Assembly (NCBI GenBank): GCA_016748015.1
Contig: JAAOMT010000219.1
Location: 176,436-240,435, forward strand
Length of the DNA stretch: 64,000 nt
Direction: 5' to 3'
Source: Geosiphon pyriformis
Taxonomy: Eukaryota > Glomeromycota > Glomeromycetes > Archaeosporales > Geosiphonaceae
The notes under the pieces were generated by a model that searched no databases, had not been told where the DNA came from, and saw only the letters and a list, made by a program, of their open reading frames with translations. Of the stretch, positions 50,430 to 63,012 are shown one piece after another (the stretch's first letter is position 1; the number at the start of each line of letters is the position of its first letter). The position numbers and the translations under genes were made by a program.

Positions 50430-52104
50430 AGAAAATAGAGATTACTAACAGCATTCACTCACTAACACAGCAACTTTTTCGACTAATACAACAACAAGAA
50501 ATGGAAATTACAATCAACCAACAAATTATCAGATACACAAACACCAGAAAAAGAACACGAGATAAAACACAGAGAAAAACAGAAAACACTGTTAACAAAA
50601 TAATTGCAAAAGTAAAACTGGCAATAGAAACACAACCAGAAGTAATCCAATATCAAGAATTGAATATAAAAACTTGGAATTGGTGGATATAACAATTTCC
50701 AAGAAACTTTTGTTACTTTTATTTGAGACAACACTTGAACATCCAGGGCTTATATATGGATAAAACAAAATAATTATTTAACACAACCATATTGCAACAA
50801 CTGGAACAATTTGTGGGGAAGAACAATTTGACCACTGTTATCAGAGGTTTTTGGTCTCTTTTCTTAAATGTTGTAACTGTCTGTTGGTTGCAAATTCATG
50901 TTTTTTAGAAGTAGTTGAACCTCCAATAACTGAATTTATTTTTAAATTATTTCCTATAATTTGAACTGCTGGGCTTATAAGTGGAATGGCCAATTCTATG
51001 CCAGTTGCTTTGTGTAGTTACATCGTAGTAAATGTTAACTCTTTCTCAGAAATTGCTTGTTTGGAAGCTCACTAAAAATGTGTAGTTACTTTGCTGTGAA
51101 AGTCAACTTTTCTACAAAAATCTTGTCTGTAGGCTACCCTAATGATTGTAATAAGAAAATAAAAGAAAAATAAAAGAAATGTAAAAGAAATAGGATTTTA
51201 TCAAGGGAAACGTTTTCTATCCAGATCTGGAGTCACTAACAGATTACTGAAATTGGTAGCTAATCAATTTCAAAATGTTAGTTGTGTTGAGGGAATTTCA
51301 AGTATAATAATTTTAAGGATTTGGTTTCTGAATATTTTAATTTTTATTTGATTTTGTAAAAGGTGATTTGTTTCAATTAAGATATTTGAAGTAAGTTACT
51401 ATGGTAAGATACTATGAGAAGATACATTTTTTTGAAGAAAAAAGCTCTTCTTTTATACAACTTGTTGTAGTACTAGTCTATGAACTTGCACTTTTTCTCT
51501 TTGCTCAAATTTCAGCAAACTAAAGATATATTTTGATGAACTACAAGTTATTTCACTGAACTATTGATTAATTTGGGTAAACTATTCATAATTTCGGCGA
51601 ATTTCTATAAATTTCGGCGAATTTCTTATAAATTTCGGCGAATTTCTGTAAATTTCGGCGAATTTTAGAATGTTACAAAGTTCAGGGTATTGTGTAATTT
51701 GATTATCTTACTTTGTGTTATACTAATTGGATTATTTAATTGAATCGTGATATGTGATAATTGATTAAATAATAAATGATAATTTGAAATGATATTAATA
51801 TACTAATTAATTATAGGAATTATAAGGGTAATTTTCCTGCTAATTAATAGCTAAAATTCTACTGATAACATCACACAAGCAAAAGCCATCTATTGGCTAC
51901 ATACCAGATTTCAAGATCGACCAGAAATCTTACTCAATCCAGAAATAAACTCCATTACCATTAACCAGATGAGAAAAATAACAAATACTTAATTTGAAGA
52001 ATTACAGAACAAGATAGCACAAGTAATTCTTGAAAAAGAAATTCAAGAAATACTCAAAGACAGAGAATTAGAATTAGAAGATTTTAACAGAGCTCAATAT
52101 TAAA
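50430..52104 (+). pseudogene. gypsy B extra 3' ORF, split by an insertion
   Basis: MEITINQQIIRYTN, TWNWWI and FCYFYLRQHLNIQGLY match the extra ORF of copy A. The frame is cut after NNLTT at 50835 by the 1035-bp element and resumes at 51875 (KAIYWLHTRFQD, FNRAQY). Confidence 0.75.
50836..51870. mobile_element. solo-LTR-like insertion, copy 1
   Basis: 1035 bp with ends TGTTATCAG and CTGATAACA (9-bp inverted repeat, TG...CA). It interrupts gypsy B between GACCAC and CACACAAGC, giving a target duplication of 3 bp (CAC), or CCAC/TCAC with one change. No open frame. It contains four copies of AAATTTCGGCGAATTT at 51590-51665. A second copy is at 58643. Confidence 0.8.
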
Positions 52105-52117
52105 GAGGAGGAAATAA

Positions 52118-52919
52118 TGTTACTTATAGAATATAGGAAGTATATTAGCATATAAATTAGCCAATCAGAAGTAGCTGTAGTAAATGTGGAATTTCAAGAA
52201 TTTCAGGATTCTTGTACAAGGAATTACAGGATTTCAGAATTCCTTTTAGAGGAATTGCAGAATTCCAAAAATTCCAGGATTCTTGGTGTGAAAAATTGAG
52301 AAATTAAGGAATCTCAATTATGTATATATAGCAGTAGCATTAGAAGTAGAAAAGACAGATCTCTCAGTTTAGATTTAATCTAAGCAACCTTTCCTTTCAC
52401 CAAATAAATAATTGTTTACTATCTCAATTTACTCTCCACTATTAACACTTTATGTTGATAGTAATTAATATTTAACCACACTAGAACAATAGCTCTTGAT
52501 CATGGCTATTGACAGAATACTAACTATTATCATCTTGGCTTACTTCTAATTGCTTATTTTTTTTTTATTTTTTTTTATTTTCTTTATTGTTATTTACTAA
52601 TTGATTAAAGGAAAAGCACTAAAATAAAAACATCATAGGGACTGGTAAAAGACCTGTAAAACAAGAGTAGAACACTCATAGATTTGAGGATAGCTTACCA
52701 GGAGGATTACTGGCCACCACACTAAGAAAAAAATTTGATGGAATTGTAATTCTAGAAGGCTACTGAAACAACCATTGAATCTCTGTCTATTATATAAAAA
52801 ACTCCAAAACAAAACCTTCAAATTAACCAAACCTTCAAATATCAACTCCATTATATCAATTGAGCACCAAGTTATGAGTTTGTTATTTAATTTGAGACCC
52901 CAAATAATCATCTGTAACA
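52118..52919 (+). repeat. LTR 3
   Basis: TGTTACTTATAG to CATCTGTAACA, preceded by a polypurine tract and followed by TCAT, the same four bases that precede LTR 1. Hairpin at 52439-52461. Confidence 0.88.
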
Positions 52920-54960
52920 TCATATAATTTTCTTAGTAAGGCTTTGTATTATTTATTTTTGTATAGTCTAAAGTCTTTTAAGCAAATATAATCCAAAGAA
53001 AAATAGTATTATTAATTGTTTTTTCTAATATATTGAATATTCTTGAGCTTTTGTTTAAACATAAGTTCTTGAATTTGCAGATTTTGGGGTAGTTTTTTTT
53101 AAATTTTCTGTAGTTTTTTGTTAAGTTACATGTTAATTAGTAAACAATTTTTTGGCTGAAGTAGTAAAGATTTTTTTGAACAATAATTTATTTTTAGTAA
53201 ACAATTTGCCCAATGTATTTTGTGGTTCTGGTAAATTTTCAATGTTGAATATTTTGAGAAAATTTTTGTATTATAGCTCTGTTTTTTCTTTAAAGTAGTT
53301 TGGAGTGGCTTTTGATAACAAATTTTTAGACAAAAAAAAGGATGTGATAAGTTGAAAAACGTTTTGTCAATAAAAAAAATTGGATCCAAAGAGCTTTGTG
53401 TCTTATTAGTTCAAGCTAATATCTAAATTTTTAATTAATAAAAGTTCTTTAGTAATTGATTCTACTAATGTTGGTAAATTACTTGGCTTAAATATTTTGA
53501 TATCTAAAGAGTTTTTTAATATGCAGAAAGACTTGCTTAAGATTTGGTCTGATTTTATTAAGACTTATACAAATAGTTTTTTAAAATATGCTGGTTTTGT
53601 TAAAATCACTAGTACAACAACTGCCTACTTTTTGGCTATAAATATAAGTATTAATGTTAAGATACATGGACTTCTGTTTTCTACAATGACCAAGTTATAG
53701 ACTATTGTATTGTTCTTAAAATATGTTCTGTTTTTTTGTATAATAATTGTATATTTAGATAGCCAATCTATTATTAATGTATATGTTTCTAAAATTTCAC
53801 TTGTTGTATCAAACTTTTGTAATTAATATTAGATGAAAAGAAAGCATATTGCTAATTTGATTAAGGATAAAAATTTTTCTGTTATATGAGTAAAGATTAA
53901 AGATTATTCAGATATTTTAGACAATGTTCAAGCTAATATAATAACAAATAAGACTACTTACTTTCTTTTTTTTCTGTCAATTGGAGTTCAGAAACATTTT
54001 ATGATGACTAAAAATACAGTTGTATCTGAAAATACTTGTCATTTTGTTTGTAATTTGTACAAGTTTATTTGTTATGCTTAATTAAAGACTGGCTTTGGTT
54101 ATGATGTAATTCCAAGTGTACTAATAAAAAAAGTAGATTAGTTAGCTACTATGAAAGTCTGGCATCTTAACTTACATATGCTTTTTGGGTTTATTAGTAA
54201 AAAGTTTGCAAATTAGCATATGTATTTAATAAAGACTGTATATAAATAACTATTAGTAACAATAAAAAAGAGATTATATAATAAGATATATTTTGGTGTA
54301 CTGTATTTACTGTGTAGTAAAGTGGAATTATCTGATCATGTTTTTGCTTGTGTTGAAGATGGTAATATTTAAAAGAAAATTTTGGCAGAAGCTTTCAAAA
54401 AATATATGTTATTAGTAAATGCTCATTATCTATTTTTTATTGCTATTTTGTAAATACTTTTTCAGTATTTATTAAATATGAGTTTATATATAATAATTTG
54501 TAAAAAATTTGTGATAAAAGACTGGTATGTTGAAGCTGTTATAATTTTTAATAGGAGAGTAAAAGCAGCTTTTGTTTTTATTAAATATATAAAATATTTG
54601 ATGAAATTGTATTAGACTAAGATATGACTTATAAAATTAAAACATAAAATGAATATAAAAAAAACAAGGTTGGTTAAAAATAGTAGCATAGTTTTAGGTT
54701 TGTCTTATTATATGGTATTTATATTGTCAGATAAGATGATTTGGTTGCTTGATTTAATAGAGTCTTTTATAATTAATTTTAATAAATATAAACAATATCT
54801 TTTTTTTCTGGTTTGAATAAAAATACATATATTAATATAAACATTTAGTATTGTTTTGCCTGATCTGAATGACTAGTCATATATAGTAAAAGCATAAACT
54901 ACATTTAATTTAAGTCATTTAGTCTGGTTTTATATACTAAATAACAGTTGGATTTTACTT
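52920..54960 (+). mobile_element. 5'-truncated LINE ORF2, broken
   Basis: Starts inside the reverse-transcriptase/thumb region (NFLSKALYYLFLYSLKSFK, compare FSNKVLHHFFLYNLKSFEQ in the minus copy). RNase H remnants occur at 53497-53700, the C-terminal Cys/His segment is near 54330-54360 (LCSKVELSDHVFACVED), and the 3' region near 54860 resembles the other LINE ends. Many stops. Confidence 0.72.
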
Positions 54961-55800
54961 ATTAAATGTTTAATAAAAAAAAATCACATTAAAAATACAA
55001 ATATTATAAATAATATAGTAAAATATACTTATAATAAACATAAAATTAACTTATTAAAAATCTGTTAAAAAACACTATTATTAAAAATTTTAGTTGTTTT
55101 TTAATATTATTATTATTAATTTTATTATTAATTTTGTTATAAATAAAAACTAGTAAATTTTTAATAATTTATTTATTTTTAGAGTACTTTTTTATACTTT
55201 AAATTTAAGTTTTTTATGTATTATTAAAGTAATATTTAGACTTAAAATAACAGTTTTAATTGTAAAATATATTTTTTAAAAAATAAAAGCTTTTTTTATA
55301 TATATTAATTATAATATTATTTTAAGTTTTAATAATTTTTTGTTAATATTTTTATAAATTTTTAAAAAATATAAATATTTTAACAAGTATTTAATACTTG
55401 TAATTTTTAAATAATAATTCAAGATTTTAAAATAATTTAATTTAAAAATTATTAAAATTTCAGTTTTATAAGCTTCTTAATATATTAGATTTTTAATAAT
55501 TATAATTAAATATTTTTATAAATAATAAATAGATTATAAAATCTTAAAATTGTTTTAATTTTGTAATAAATATTAGTTAATTCAATTGTTATTTTAAATT
55601 AAAAATTTTTTTTTAACAAATAATAAATTAATTTTTAAAAAAACTTATTATTTTATAAAAGATTTATTTAATATATTAAAATTTATTAAGTAAAAAGTCA
55701 AATATGTTATTAAATTTGGTAATAAGTTTTTAATTAAAAATTTTAATACAATTAAAACAGCTTTAATATAATATTCTAATATATATTAAAAAAAACTTTT
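54961..55800. other. AT-rich stretch upstream of a LINE ORF1
   Basis: About 840 bp nearly free of G and C, no gene. As at 27311-28690, it sits immediately before a LINE ORF1. Confidence 0.5.
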
Positions 55801-58642
55801 TTTTTCATTAATTCCCTAGTTACAACAAGAGCATAGAATAGTCAAAAAGATAATTTTTCTTATTTTTTTTCTCTTTTAGTTTTTACAGTTACTTCTTTTA
55901 ATACATTTTTACTTGTTACTATAGAACTAGTGAGCTTTTTTGTTGATGGATTTAGTTCTGGTTTGGCTGAATTAGAGACCCAGTTTGGCATTAAAAACAA
56001 GAAATATGTTGAAGATGTTTACTTTTGCAGTATGTTATACAAGAAACCAAGGAAGTTTAAAGCTGCTAAAAAGATAGTAGATTTGTCAACTGGTTTTCTT
56101 TCTCTTAGCAGTTTGGATTTTGACAAGGTCAGTCATAAGAAGTCTTGAGATAGTAAAGTAAAAAGTGATAACACCAGTATTAGCAAAGTCTTAAATATTG
56201 AAATCATGAAAAACACAATTACTAAAAAGACTAGTTATCTGAACTCAAACATGTTTAAAACTAATGAGATAGTAAACAATACTATGCCAAGGAAAACACA
56301 AACTAGAATGTATATTGTGGATTGCCCACCAAAAACTTCTTTGTTTAATAAAATAAGTGATGATGACAAAATTTTGATGCTCTTGTTTCCTAAGTTTAAT
56401 AAATTAAAACAATTGTTATTGGTTAAATCATGTGTTTTAAATAGGTGTAATTTCAATTCAGTTAAATTTTTTGCTTTAAATATTGATTTTTCTGCTGTGC
56501 CTGACAAGTCTTCTGGTAATAAATTAATGACAGTAAAAAGAATTTTTTATCATGTTGGTGGTTTTGGAAGGGCTTCCATTCTCTCAAAATTTCCAGAAAT
56601 TATTAGATCATTTTTTATATTAGAATTTAGTTTGAATAAGACAAAGGAATTAACAATTTGTGAAAAAATTTTGGTCAATAATAATATTAAAAAGATAAAC
56701 AATCATTTAGATTGAGAATTAATTATCAAAGAAATTCCAATTGATCTTTTAAAGTTGGCTGTAGAGTCAGTTTTTTCTAAATTTGGTAAGATTGTATCTA
56801 TCAAGATATAGCTAATTAGTCTTTGACAGAAGGCTTTGGTAGAATTTAAATTATTTGAGATAATTAATTTGGTTATAGCTAGATAATTTGTGCTCATGAA
56901 AAAAGATTCTGTATATGTGGCAAGAGCAATTAATAATAAACAAATATGAATATTCAGAAATCAATATTGGACTTTGTTGTATATTTTGCCAATTGAAATT
57001 ACTGCTTATGATTTTTTTGATCTGTTGGCATTCTATGATAAGAAAATCTGTGTTATTGGCCATAATCCAGTTATATATGTTTATAATAAAAGTGCAATTA
57101 TTTGTTTTGATAGTGAAGAGTTAAGGAATAGTGTTTTTGGTTTTCTGCCAGTTTTTAAGAGTGTAAATTTGTGCTGGACTGGCCTTTCTCTAGTCTGTTG
57201 TGCCAAGTATAAATAATTTGGTCATATTTTTGATATATGTTTAACTAGTGGAAACTTGGGTAGCCATGGAAAAAAGATTATTAGTTTTTAGGATCATGTT
57301 TACTTGGTAAACATATATAAAAAAAAGCAGACTTTAGTTGCCTATCCAGTTATTTTTGGTAACAAGATGTAAGCTCAAGTGGTTTTGCTTGCTGTCTTTT
57401 TTAATGATACTGGTTTTGGTTCTGGTCTTTATTTTTCTGTATCTGATGTCTTAAAAAAAAAATTGCATTGGTTGTTAAAAATAGTTTATCAATTAATGAT
57501 TGTTTGGCTTTCCTAGAATGTTCTTTGGAACTCTTAATGGATTAGGTTTCTGGCATGGTGTGCAAACTCAGCAACATAAAATTAATGCCTCTGGCTCTTC
57601 TCTTTTTTTTTTATGACATGATTACCTCAATGGCTGCTAAGTTGAATTCAGATTTGGATATAATTTTGAATAGTTCTAAGTTGATGTCTTCACCTTTTTT
57701 TCTTGCTTTTTTTGATGTTTCAGCTTTAGGTCCAAGTAGTTCAAAAGTTTTGACTGCTAAAATAGGCTGTTTGAAGTCAAATTTGGTGGTTTTTGAAATT
57801 TTTGTTGGTTTAGTTTTGGTAAAGTTAGATCAATTGTGTACTGGCTCAATTTTTTTTGCAAATACTTTTCTTCAATGAGTAAGTTGGTCTGGAAAATAGC
57901 TATGTGTAATTTTCAGAGTATAAACAATTCTGCTAAGTAAGCAAATATTATTTGTTAACACAGAAATATAAACAATTTGATTTTAATAGTTACTAAAACA
58001 AAGTTAAAGGAAAAAGTTTATCCATAGATTGCTAACAAGTTTATGTGTTTACTTTTGGTTTGGACTCTGGTTATCTGAGTTTTGGTGTTGTAATTGTTAT
58101 GAACATTGCTTTGACAAGACATATAAGCAAGATTTTTAAGATTCCTGACCAACTTCTGTTAATTAGATTGCTCTTCAAAAATAAACTTTCTGTTTTGATT
58201 TTGGAACTGTATGCTAATACAGTATTAAGAGTTTGTTTGGCTCAAACTAATAATATTAATATATTGATTGCAAAAGCTGTAAATGAATTTTCTTTTGTTG
58301 TCTTAAGTGGAGATTTCAATAAGGATGGTTTTTACAAGTATGCTAGTTTCAAGAGGTGTCTTGATTTAGAATTGGTTAATTTTTTGTTAGAGAGTTCAGT
58401 AATAAAAAGTTTAACTTGAAAGAATTTGAGAAATATCAAAAAGACAATTAATTACATATTTATCTTCTTAAACTTGGTTAATACAATAGTATGTTATGAT
58501 GTCTGGATGTTGGTAAATACTTTAATACTAATCATTGGGCTGTTTTTGTGTTAGTAAAGTTGGGTGGATTATTGGATATGCAATTAAACTTTCTTTGTAA
58601 ACAAGCAAATAAAGATTGTTGGAAGTTTAATTTTAAAGGTGT
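55800..58642 (+). mobile_element. LINE 5' part: ORF1 and endonuclease, broken
   Basis: ORF1 pieces at 55930-57878 carry the RRM-like IPIDLLKLAVESVFSKFGK and a decayed knuckle (CAKYK-stop-FGHIFDIC). The endonuclease start at 58045-58419 has FGLDSGYLSFG, LLFKNKLSVLILELYAN, AKAVNEFSFVVLSGDFNKDG, then VKLGGLLDMQLNFLCKQANK. Reverse transcriptase is absent because a second element begins at 58643. Confidence 0.78.
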
Positions 58643-59566
58643 TGTTACTAGAGGTTTTTGGTCTCTTCTTAGCTCTTGTATGTTTGTTGTAATGCTATTA
58701 ATTCATGATTATGGGAAGTGCTTGAACCTCCGATAACTGAATTTTTATCTTCAAATTATCTCCTAAAATTTGAACTGCTGGACTTATAAGTGGAATGGCC
58801 AATTCCATGCCAGTTGCTTTGTGTAGTTACGTTGTAGTAAATATCAACTCTTTCCCAGAAATTGCTCATTTAGAAGCTTACTAAAAATGTGTAGTTATTT
58901 TGCTGTGAAAGTCAACTCTTCTACAGGAATCTTGTCTGTAGACTACCCTAATGATTATAATAAGAAAATAAAATAAAAGTAAAAGAAAAGTAAAAGAAAT
59001 TGAATTCTGTCAAGAGAAACGTTTTTTATCCAGGCCTGGAGTCACTAACAGTTTTACTGAAATCAGTAGCTAATCAATTTCAAAACATTAGTTGGGTTTT
59101 GGGGATTTTCCAAGTGCAATAATTAAAGAATTTGGTTTTTTTAATTATTTGATATTTATTTCTTTTTGTGTGTATAGAAAATGGTTCTAAGTAATAAATC
59201 TAAAGTAAGATATATTTTCTCGAAGAGAGAAGCTCTTCTTTTATACAATTTGTCATAACACTATTCTATGAACCTGAACTTTGCTATTTTCTATAATTTC
59301 ACTGAACTAGAGATATATTTCGGCAAACTACAAGTTATTTCTATGAACTATTAGATATTTCGGTAAACTATCAATTATTTCGGCAAATTTCTACAAATTT
59401 CGGCAAACTTTTTGAATGTTACATAGTTTGGGGTATTGCATGATTGATCATTGCAATTAGGTTACATTTATGTTATGTACAAATTGGATTATTAATTAAA
59501 TGATAATTTCAGACATTTTGCTAATGTAATAAGTAATAATTTGAAATGATAATATATGCTAATTAA
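58643..59566. mobile_element. solo-LTR-like insertion, copy 2 (right end in gap)
   Basis: TGTTACTAGAGGTTTTTGG and the following 900 bp closely match the element at 50836, in the same order and orientation. Where copy 1 has AAATTTCGGCGAATTT this copy has AAATTTCGGCAAA. It truncates LINE endonuclease sequence. The far end is lost in the N run. Confidence 0.78.
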
Positions 59567-59715
59567 NNNNNNNNNNNNNNNNNNNNNNNNNNNNNNNNNN
59601 NNNNNNNNNNNNNNNNNNNNNNNNNNNNNNNNNNNNNNNNNNNNNNNNNNNNNNNNNNNNNNNNNNNNNNNNNNNNNNNNNNNNNNNNNNNNNNNNNNNN
59701 NNNNNNNNNNNNNNN
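59567..59715. other. assembly gap (149 N)
   Basis: Undetermined bases joining the solo-LTR-like element to the minus-strand gypsy element. Order across the gap is not proven. Confidence 0.99.
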
Positions 59716-59932
59716 CAAGCTTTAAAAGTTCTGGCAGGTGAATTCCAGAATAACTTCTTGTGTTCTTCTTATATGGGTGATATTTTCATGAATTTGGGGC
59801 TAAATTTGTAACTACTTCTGTTTGGGTATAATTAATGTGGCTTTCAGTAACAGTAATAGATAATTTGGGTATTGTTTTTAAAGCTAACATTAGTTTTTGG
59901 AATAATTGTTGAATGTTTTGAGGAATAGTCAT
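59716..59932 (-). pseudogene. start of gypsy C downstream ORF
   Basis: From MTIPQNIQQLFQKLML to the gap, with one stop (APNS-stop-KYHPYKK). It lies after the integrase, where elements A and B also have an extra ORF, but the sequence is different. Function unknown. Confidence 0.45.
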
Positions 59933-60169
59933 TATAAGAAATTTGAAAATAAAAGAAAATTATTTTTGGTGTATGGGTTTTTATTATTTTTGCTTTGCTT
60001 TTGTAAGATTGTTTCTAAATTATAAGGAGATAACTATAATAATAATAAATTTAAGTTAAGTGTTCAAGTTGGGAGGTTGTTTAATGATGACTATTGATTC
60101 TAAATTTTAGGAAATATCTTTGGGATTGATTAAAGAGGAATGTGTACCAATTTGTGGAATTAATAATTC

Positions 60170-61440
60170 AGGATTGTTTCTGGAATTATAGTGTTTCAAA
60201 TGATCTCCATGTGCAACTTTTGCTAAAATTTTGTTATCAAGTTTTAGCTTGTATGATCTATTGCCTAGAACTTCATGGATAAAGAATGGTCCATCTCATT
60301 TATTTTCAAATTTTCCATTCCATTGTTTTTCAGTTTTAGTTCTGTGTAAGAGAACTTTGTTTCCAACTTTAAATTTGTTGGTGACTAGAGGCAATTTGTT
60401 GTCATGCCATTTTTTTTATTAAGCTTGAGAGTGTTTAATATGGGTGGCTGCTATTTGTCGTTTTTCTTCCAATGTGCTAAGCAGAGTGTAGGCTTTTCAT
60501 TGAAGTGTTTCCTGAAAATTGTTTTTATTGATTAGTTGTATTGGATATGTTTCCACTGTGAAACTAATTGGTAATGTTGCTGTCCTTCCTTAAGTTAAAT
60601 CAAATAGTGTGTTTTGTGGTATTTTGTTTTAATGTTTTGTATGCTAGTAACACTGATAGAATAAAGATATCCCATTTTTACTCAAAATTGGTTGAGACTT
60701 TGGCTAATGATTCACACAATGTTCTGTTAAAATGTTCCATGAGTCCGTTTGTCTGTAGATGGTAGGGCAAAGACAGAGGTCTTTTGATATTGAATCATTC
60801 ACAGATTGCTTGAATTAGATTGTTTACGAAATGTGTTCCTTGATCGGATAAAAGTTTGATTGGGCATCTGTGTCTACAAATAATGTCTTCATAGATGAAA
60901 TTTGCTACTGATTTTGCATCTGCTTGTTGAATGGCTTTGGCTTCAGGCCATTTAGTGAGATAGTTTATGGCTACTGCAATATAATGGTTTCCTTGGTTTG
61001 TAATAGGTAGTGGTCCAACTAAATCAATACCAATTTGGTCAAAAGACTGTCCAACTTTGATTGGGTTTAACAGTTCTGTAGGGCGAGTTCTTCTTCTTTG
61101 ACAACTATCACAAGATTTAATGTATTCATGAATGTCTTTTCTCATTCAAGGCCAAAAGTAATATTCTAGTGTTCTCTGGATGGTGCTGTCTTTTCTTAGA
61201 TATGCTGATAAAAGGTCCAAGTGCATGTTGTATAAAATAGTTTCTTTTTCATGTTCTTGTATTAATTTGAGTGGATTGTTTGGGTTTCTGAAGTTTCGAT
61301 AATAAATAATGTTGTTGTGTAAAAAGTATTGTTTGGCTTGTTGTTGTAACTGACGTTTTTCATTTGAAGACCAATCTGTTGGGATTGTTAATGTCTTCAG
61401 ATATTGTTTAAGATTGTTGTAGTTTTCGGGGTTCATTGTT
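60170..61440 (-). pseudogene. gypsy C integrase, broken
   Basis: Zinc region (CDSCQRRRTRPTELL), core IGIDLVGPLPI, LTKWPEAKAIQ and LLSDQGTHFVNN. The third acidic residue appears retained in NGLMEHFNRTL after a stop. The C-terminal part has KFKVGNKVLLHRTK and DGPFFIHEVLGN. Confidence 0.8.
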
Positions 61441-61479
61441 TGTTGTTTTGTTGCTGTTAATTCAAATGGGTGTTGGTTT

Positions 61480-62640
61480 TGTTTTCTAATCTTGCCTTAT
61501 TCTTGAGAGACAATCAATGTTGGTGTGGAGTTTTCCTGGTTTGTGGTGTACAATGTATCAGTAATTGGCTAAAAATTCTGTCCATCAGATTTGTTTTGTA
61601 TTCAGTTGGGTGTTTTTGTTTTGAAGCCATTTGAGTTCAATATTATTAGTAATAATATCGAATTTTTTAGGCCTGAGATAAAAGTTGAAGTGGTATAAGG
61701 CCCAAATTACAGCTGCTGTTTCTAGTTCTGTGGCAGGGTAGTTTTTCTTGGCTGGTTTTAATGTTCTGCTAGCATAAGTGATTACTCACTCATTTCCGTT
61801 GTCATTTAATTGTGATAAGATGGCACCAAAGGCAGTGTAAGAAGTGTCTATAGCTAGTTGAAATTGGTTACTGAAGTCTGAGTAAGTGAGAATTGGAGCT
61901 GTTGTCAGCTTTTTCTTGAGAATTTCAAAAGCTTTTTGGTGTTTTTTCATCCATTTGTATTTGACGTTTTTAGTAATAAGCTGGTTGAAGAGTTTTGTAA
62001 TTTTTGAGAATTCTTTGATGAATTTTCAGTAATAGGAAGCTAATTCAATAAATCCTCTCAATTCTGTGGTATTTCGTGGAGTTTTGAAGTTTTTAATAAT
62101 GCTAATTTTTCCAGGGTCTGGTTTAATTCTATCTTGGCTAACAATGTGACCAAGAAAGGCCAAACTTGTTTTTTCAAAGTAGCATTTTTTGATATTCAGT
62201 TTCAATCCTGCTTTTTGTAATTATTGAAAAACTTTATGCAGGTGTTTTAAGTGTAATTCAAAAGATGGTAAATAAACATTAGTATCATCGAGATAGACAA
62301 CTACTGATTTCCAAAGGAAGCCTTTGTAAACAATATCCATGAGTCTTTGGAATGTTGCTGGAGCATTGCATAATTCGAAAGGCATTACATTGAACTTGTA
62401 ATTTCCTTCTTGAGTGGTAAATGCTGTTTTGGGGCAATCTTTGGAATCCATGGCAACTTGCCAGTATCCACTTTCTAAATCTAATGTCAAAAAGTATTTG
62501 GACTTCCCAAGAGCATCTAGCATGTCATTAATTTGGAGAAGAGGGTAGGCATCTCCAATGGTAACACTGTTGAGTTGTCGATAATCAACACAAAATCGTA
62601 TCTTTTTATTTTTCTTTTTAATTAAGACCACAGGTGAAGT
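61480..62640 (-). pseudogene. gypsy C reverse transcriptase and RNase H, broken
   Basis: RFCVDYRQLNSVTIGDAYP, LTLDLESGYWQVAMD, CNAPATFQRLMDIVY and VVVYLDDTNVY (active site intact) up to 62221, then a stop. Further pieces include AFLGHIVSQDRIKPD and RNase H VITYASRTLKPAKKNYPATE. It is less damaged than elements A and B. Confidence 0.85.
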
Positions 62641-63012
62641 CTATGGACTCATTAATAGTTGAATAAGCCTATTGTTGAGCATCCATTGTACTTCTTTGTG
62701 GATAAATTGGTGACTTTCTGGAGCAACTCGGTAGGCTTGCTGTCACCTTGGTTTGGCATCTCCTGTATAGATTTGGTGTTGAACCAAATTAGTTCTTCTT
62801 AAGTTATTGTTGTTTTTGGCAAAGATATCAGCAAATTCTGCAATTAGTTCTTTGAGCTGGCTCTGTTGTTGTGGTTCAAGTTGTCTCATGTTGATTTGAG
62901 ATAGTTTTTCCATGACAACATGATAGTTTTCAGAGCTAGGGTTTGGGTTGATTTTTGGTAGTGAATGTTCAATGATTTCCGAGAAATTGGGAACTATTTG
63001 GGGTAGTTCTTG

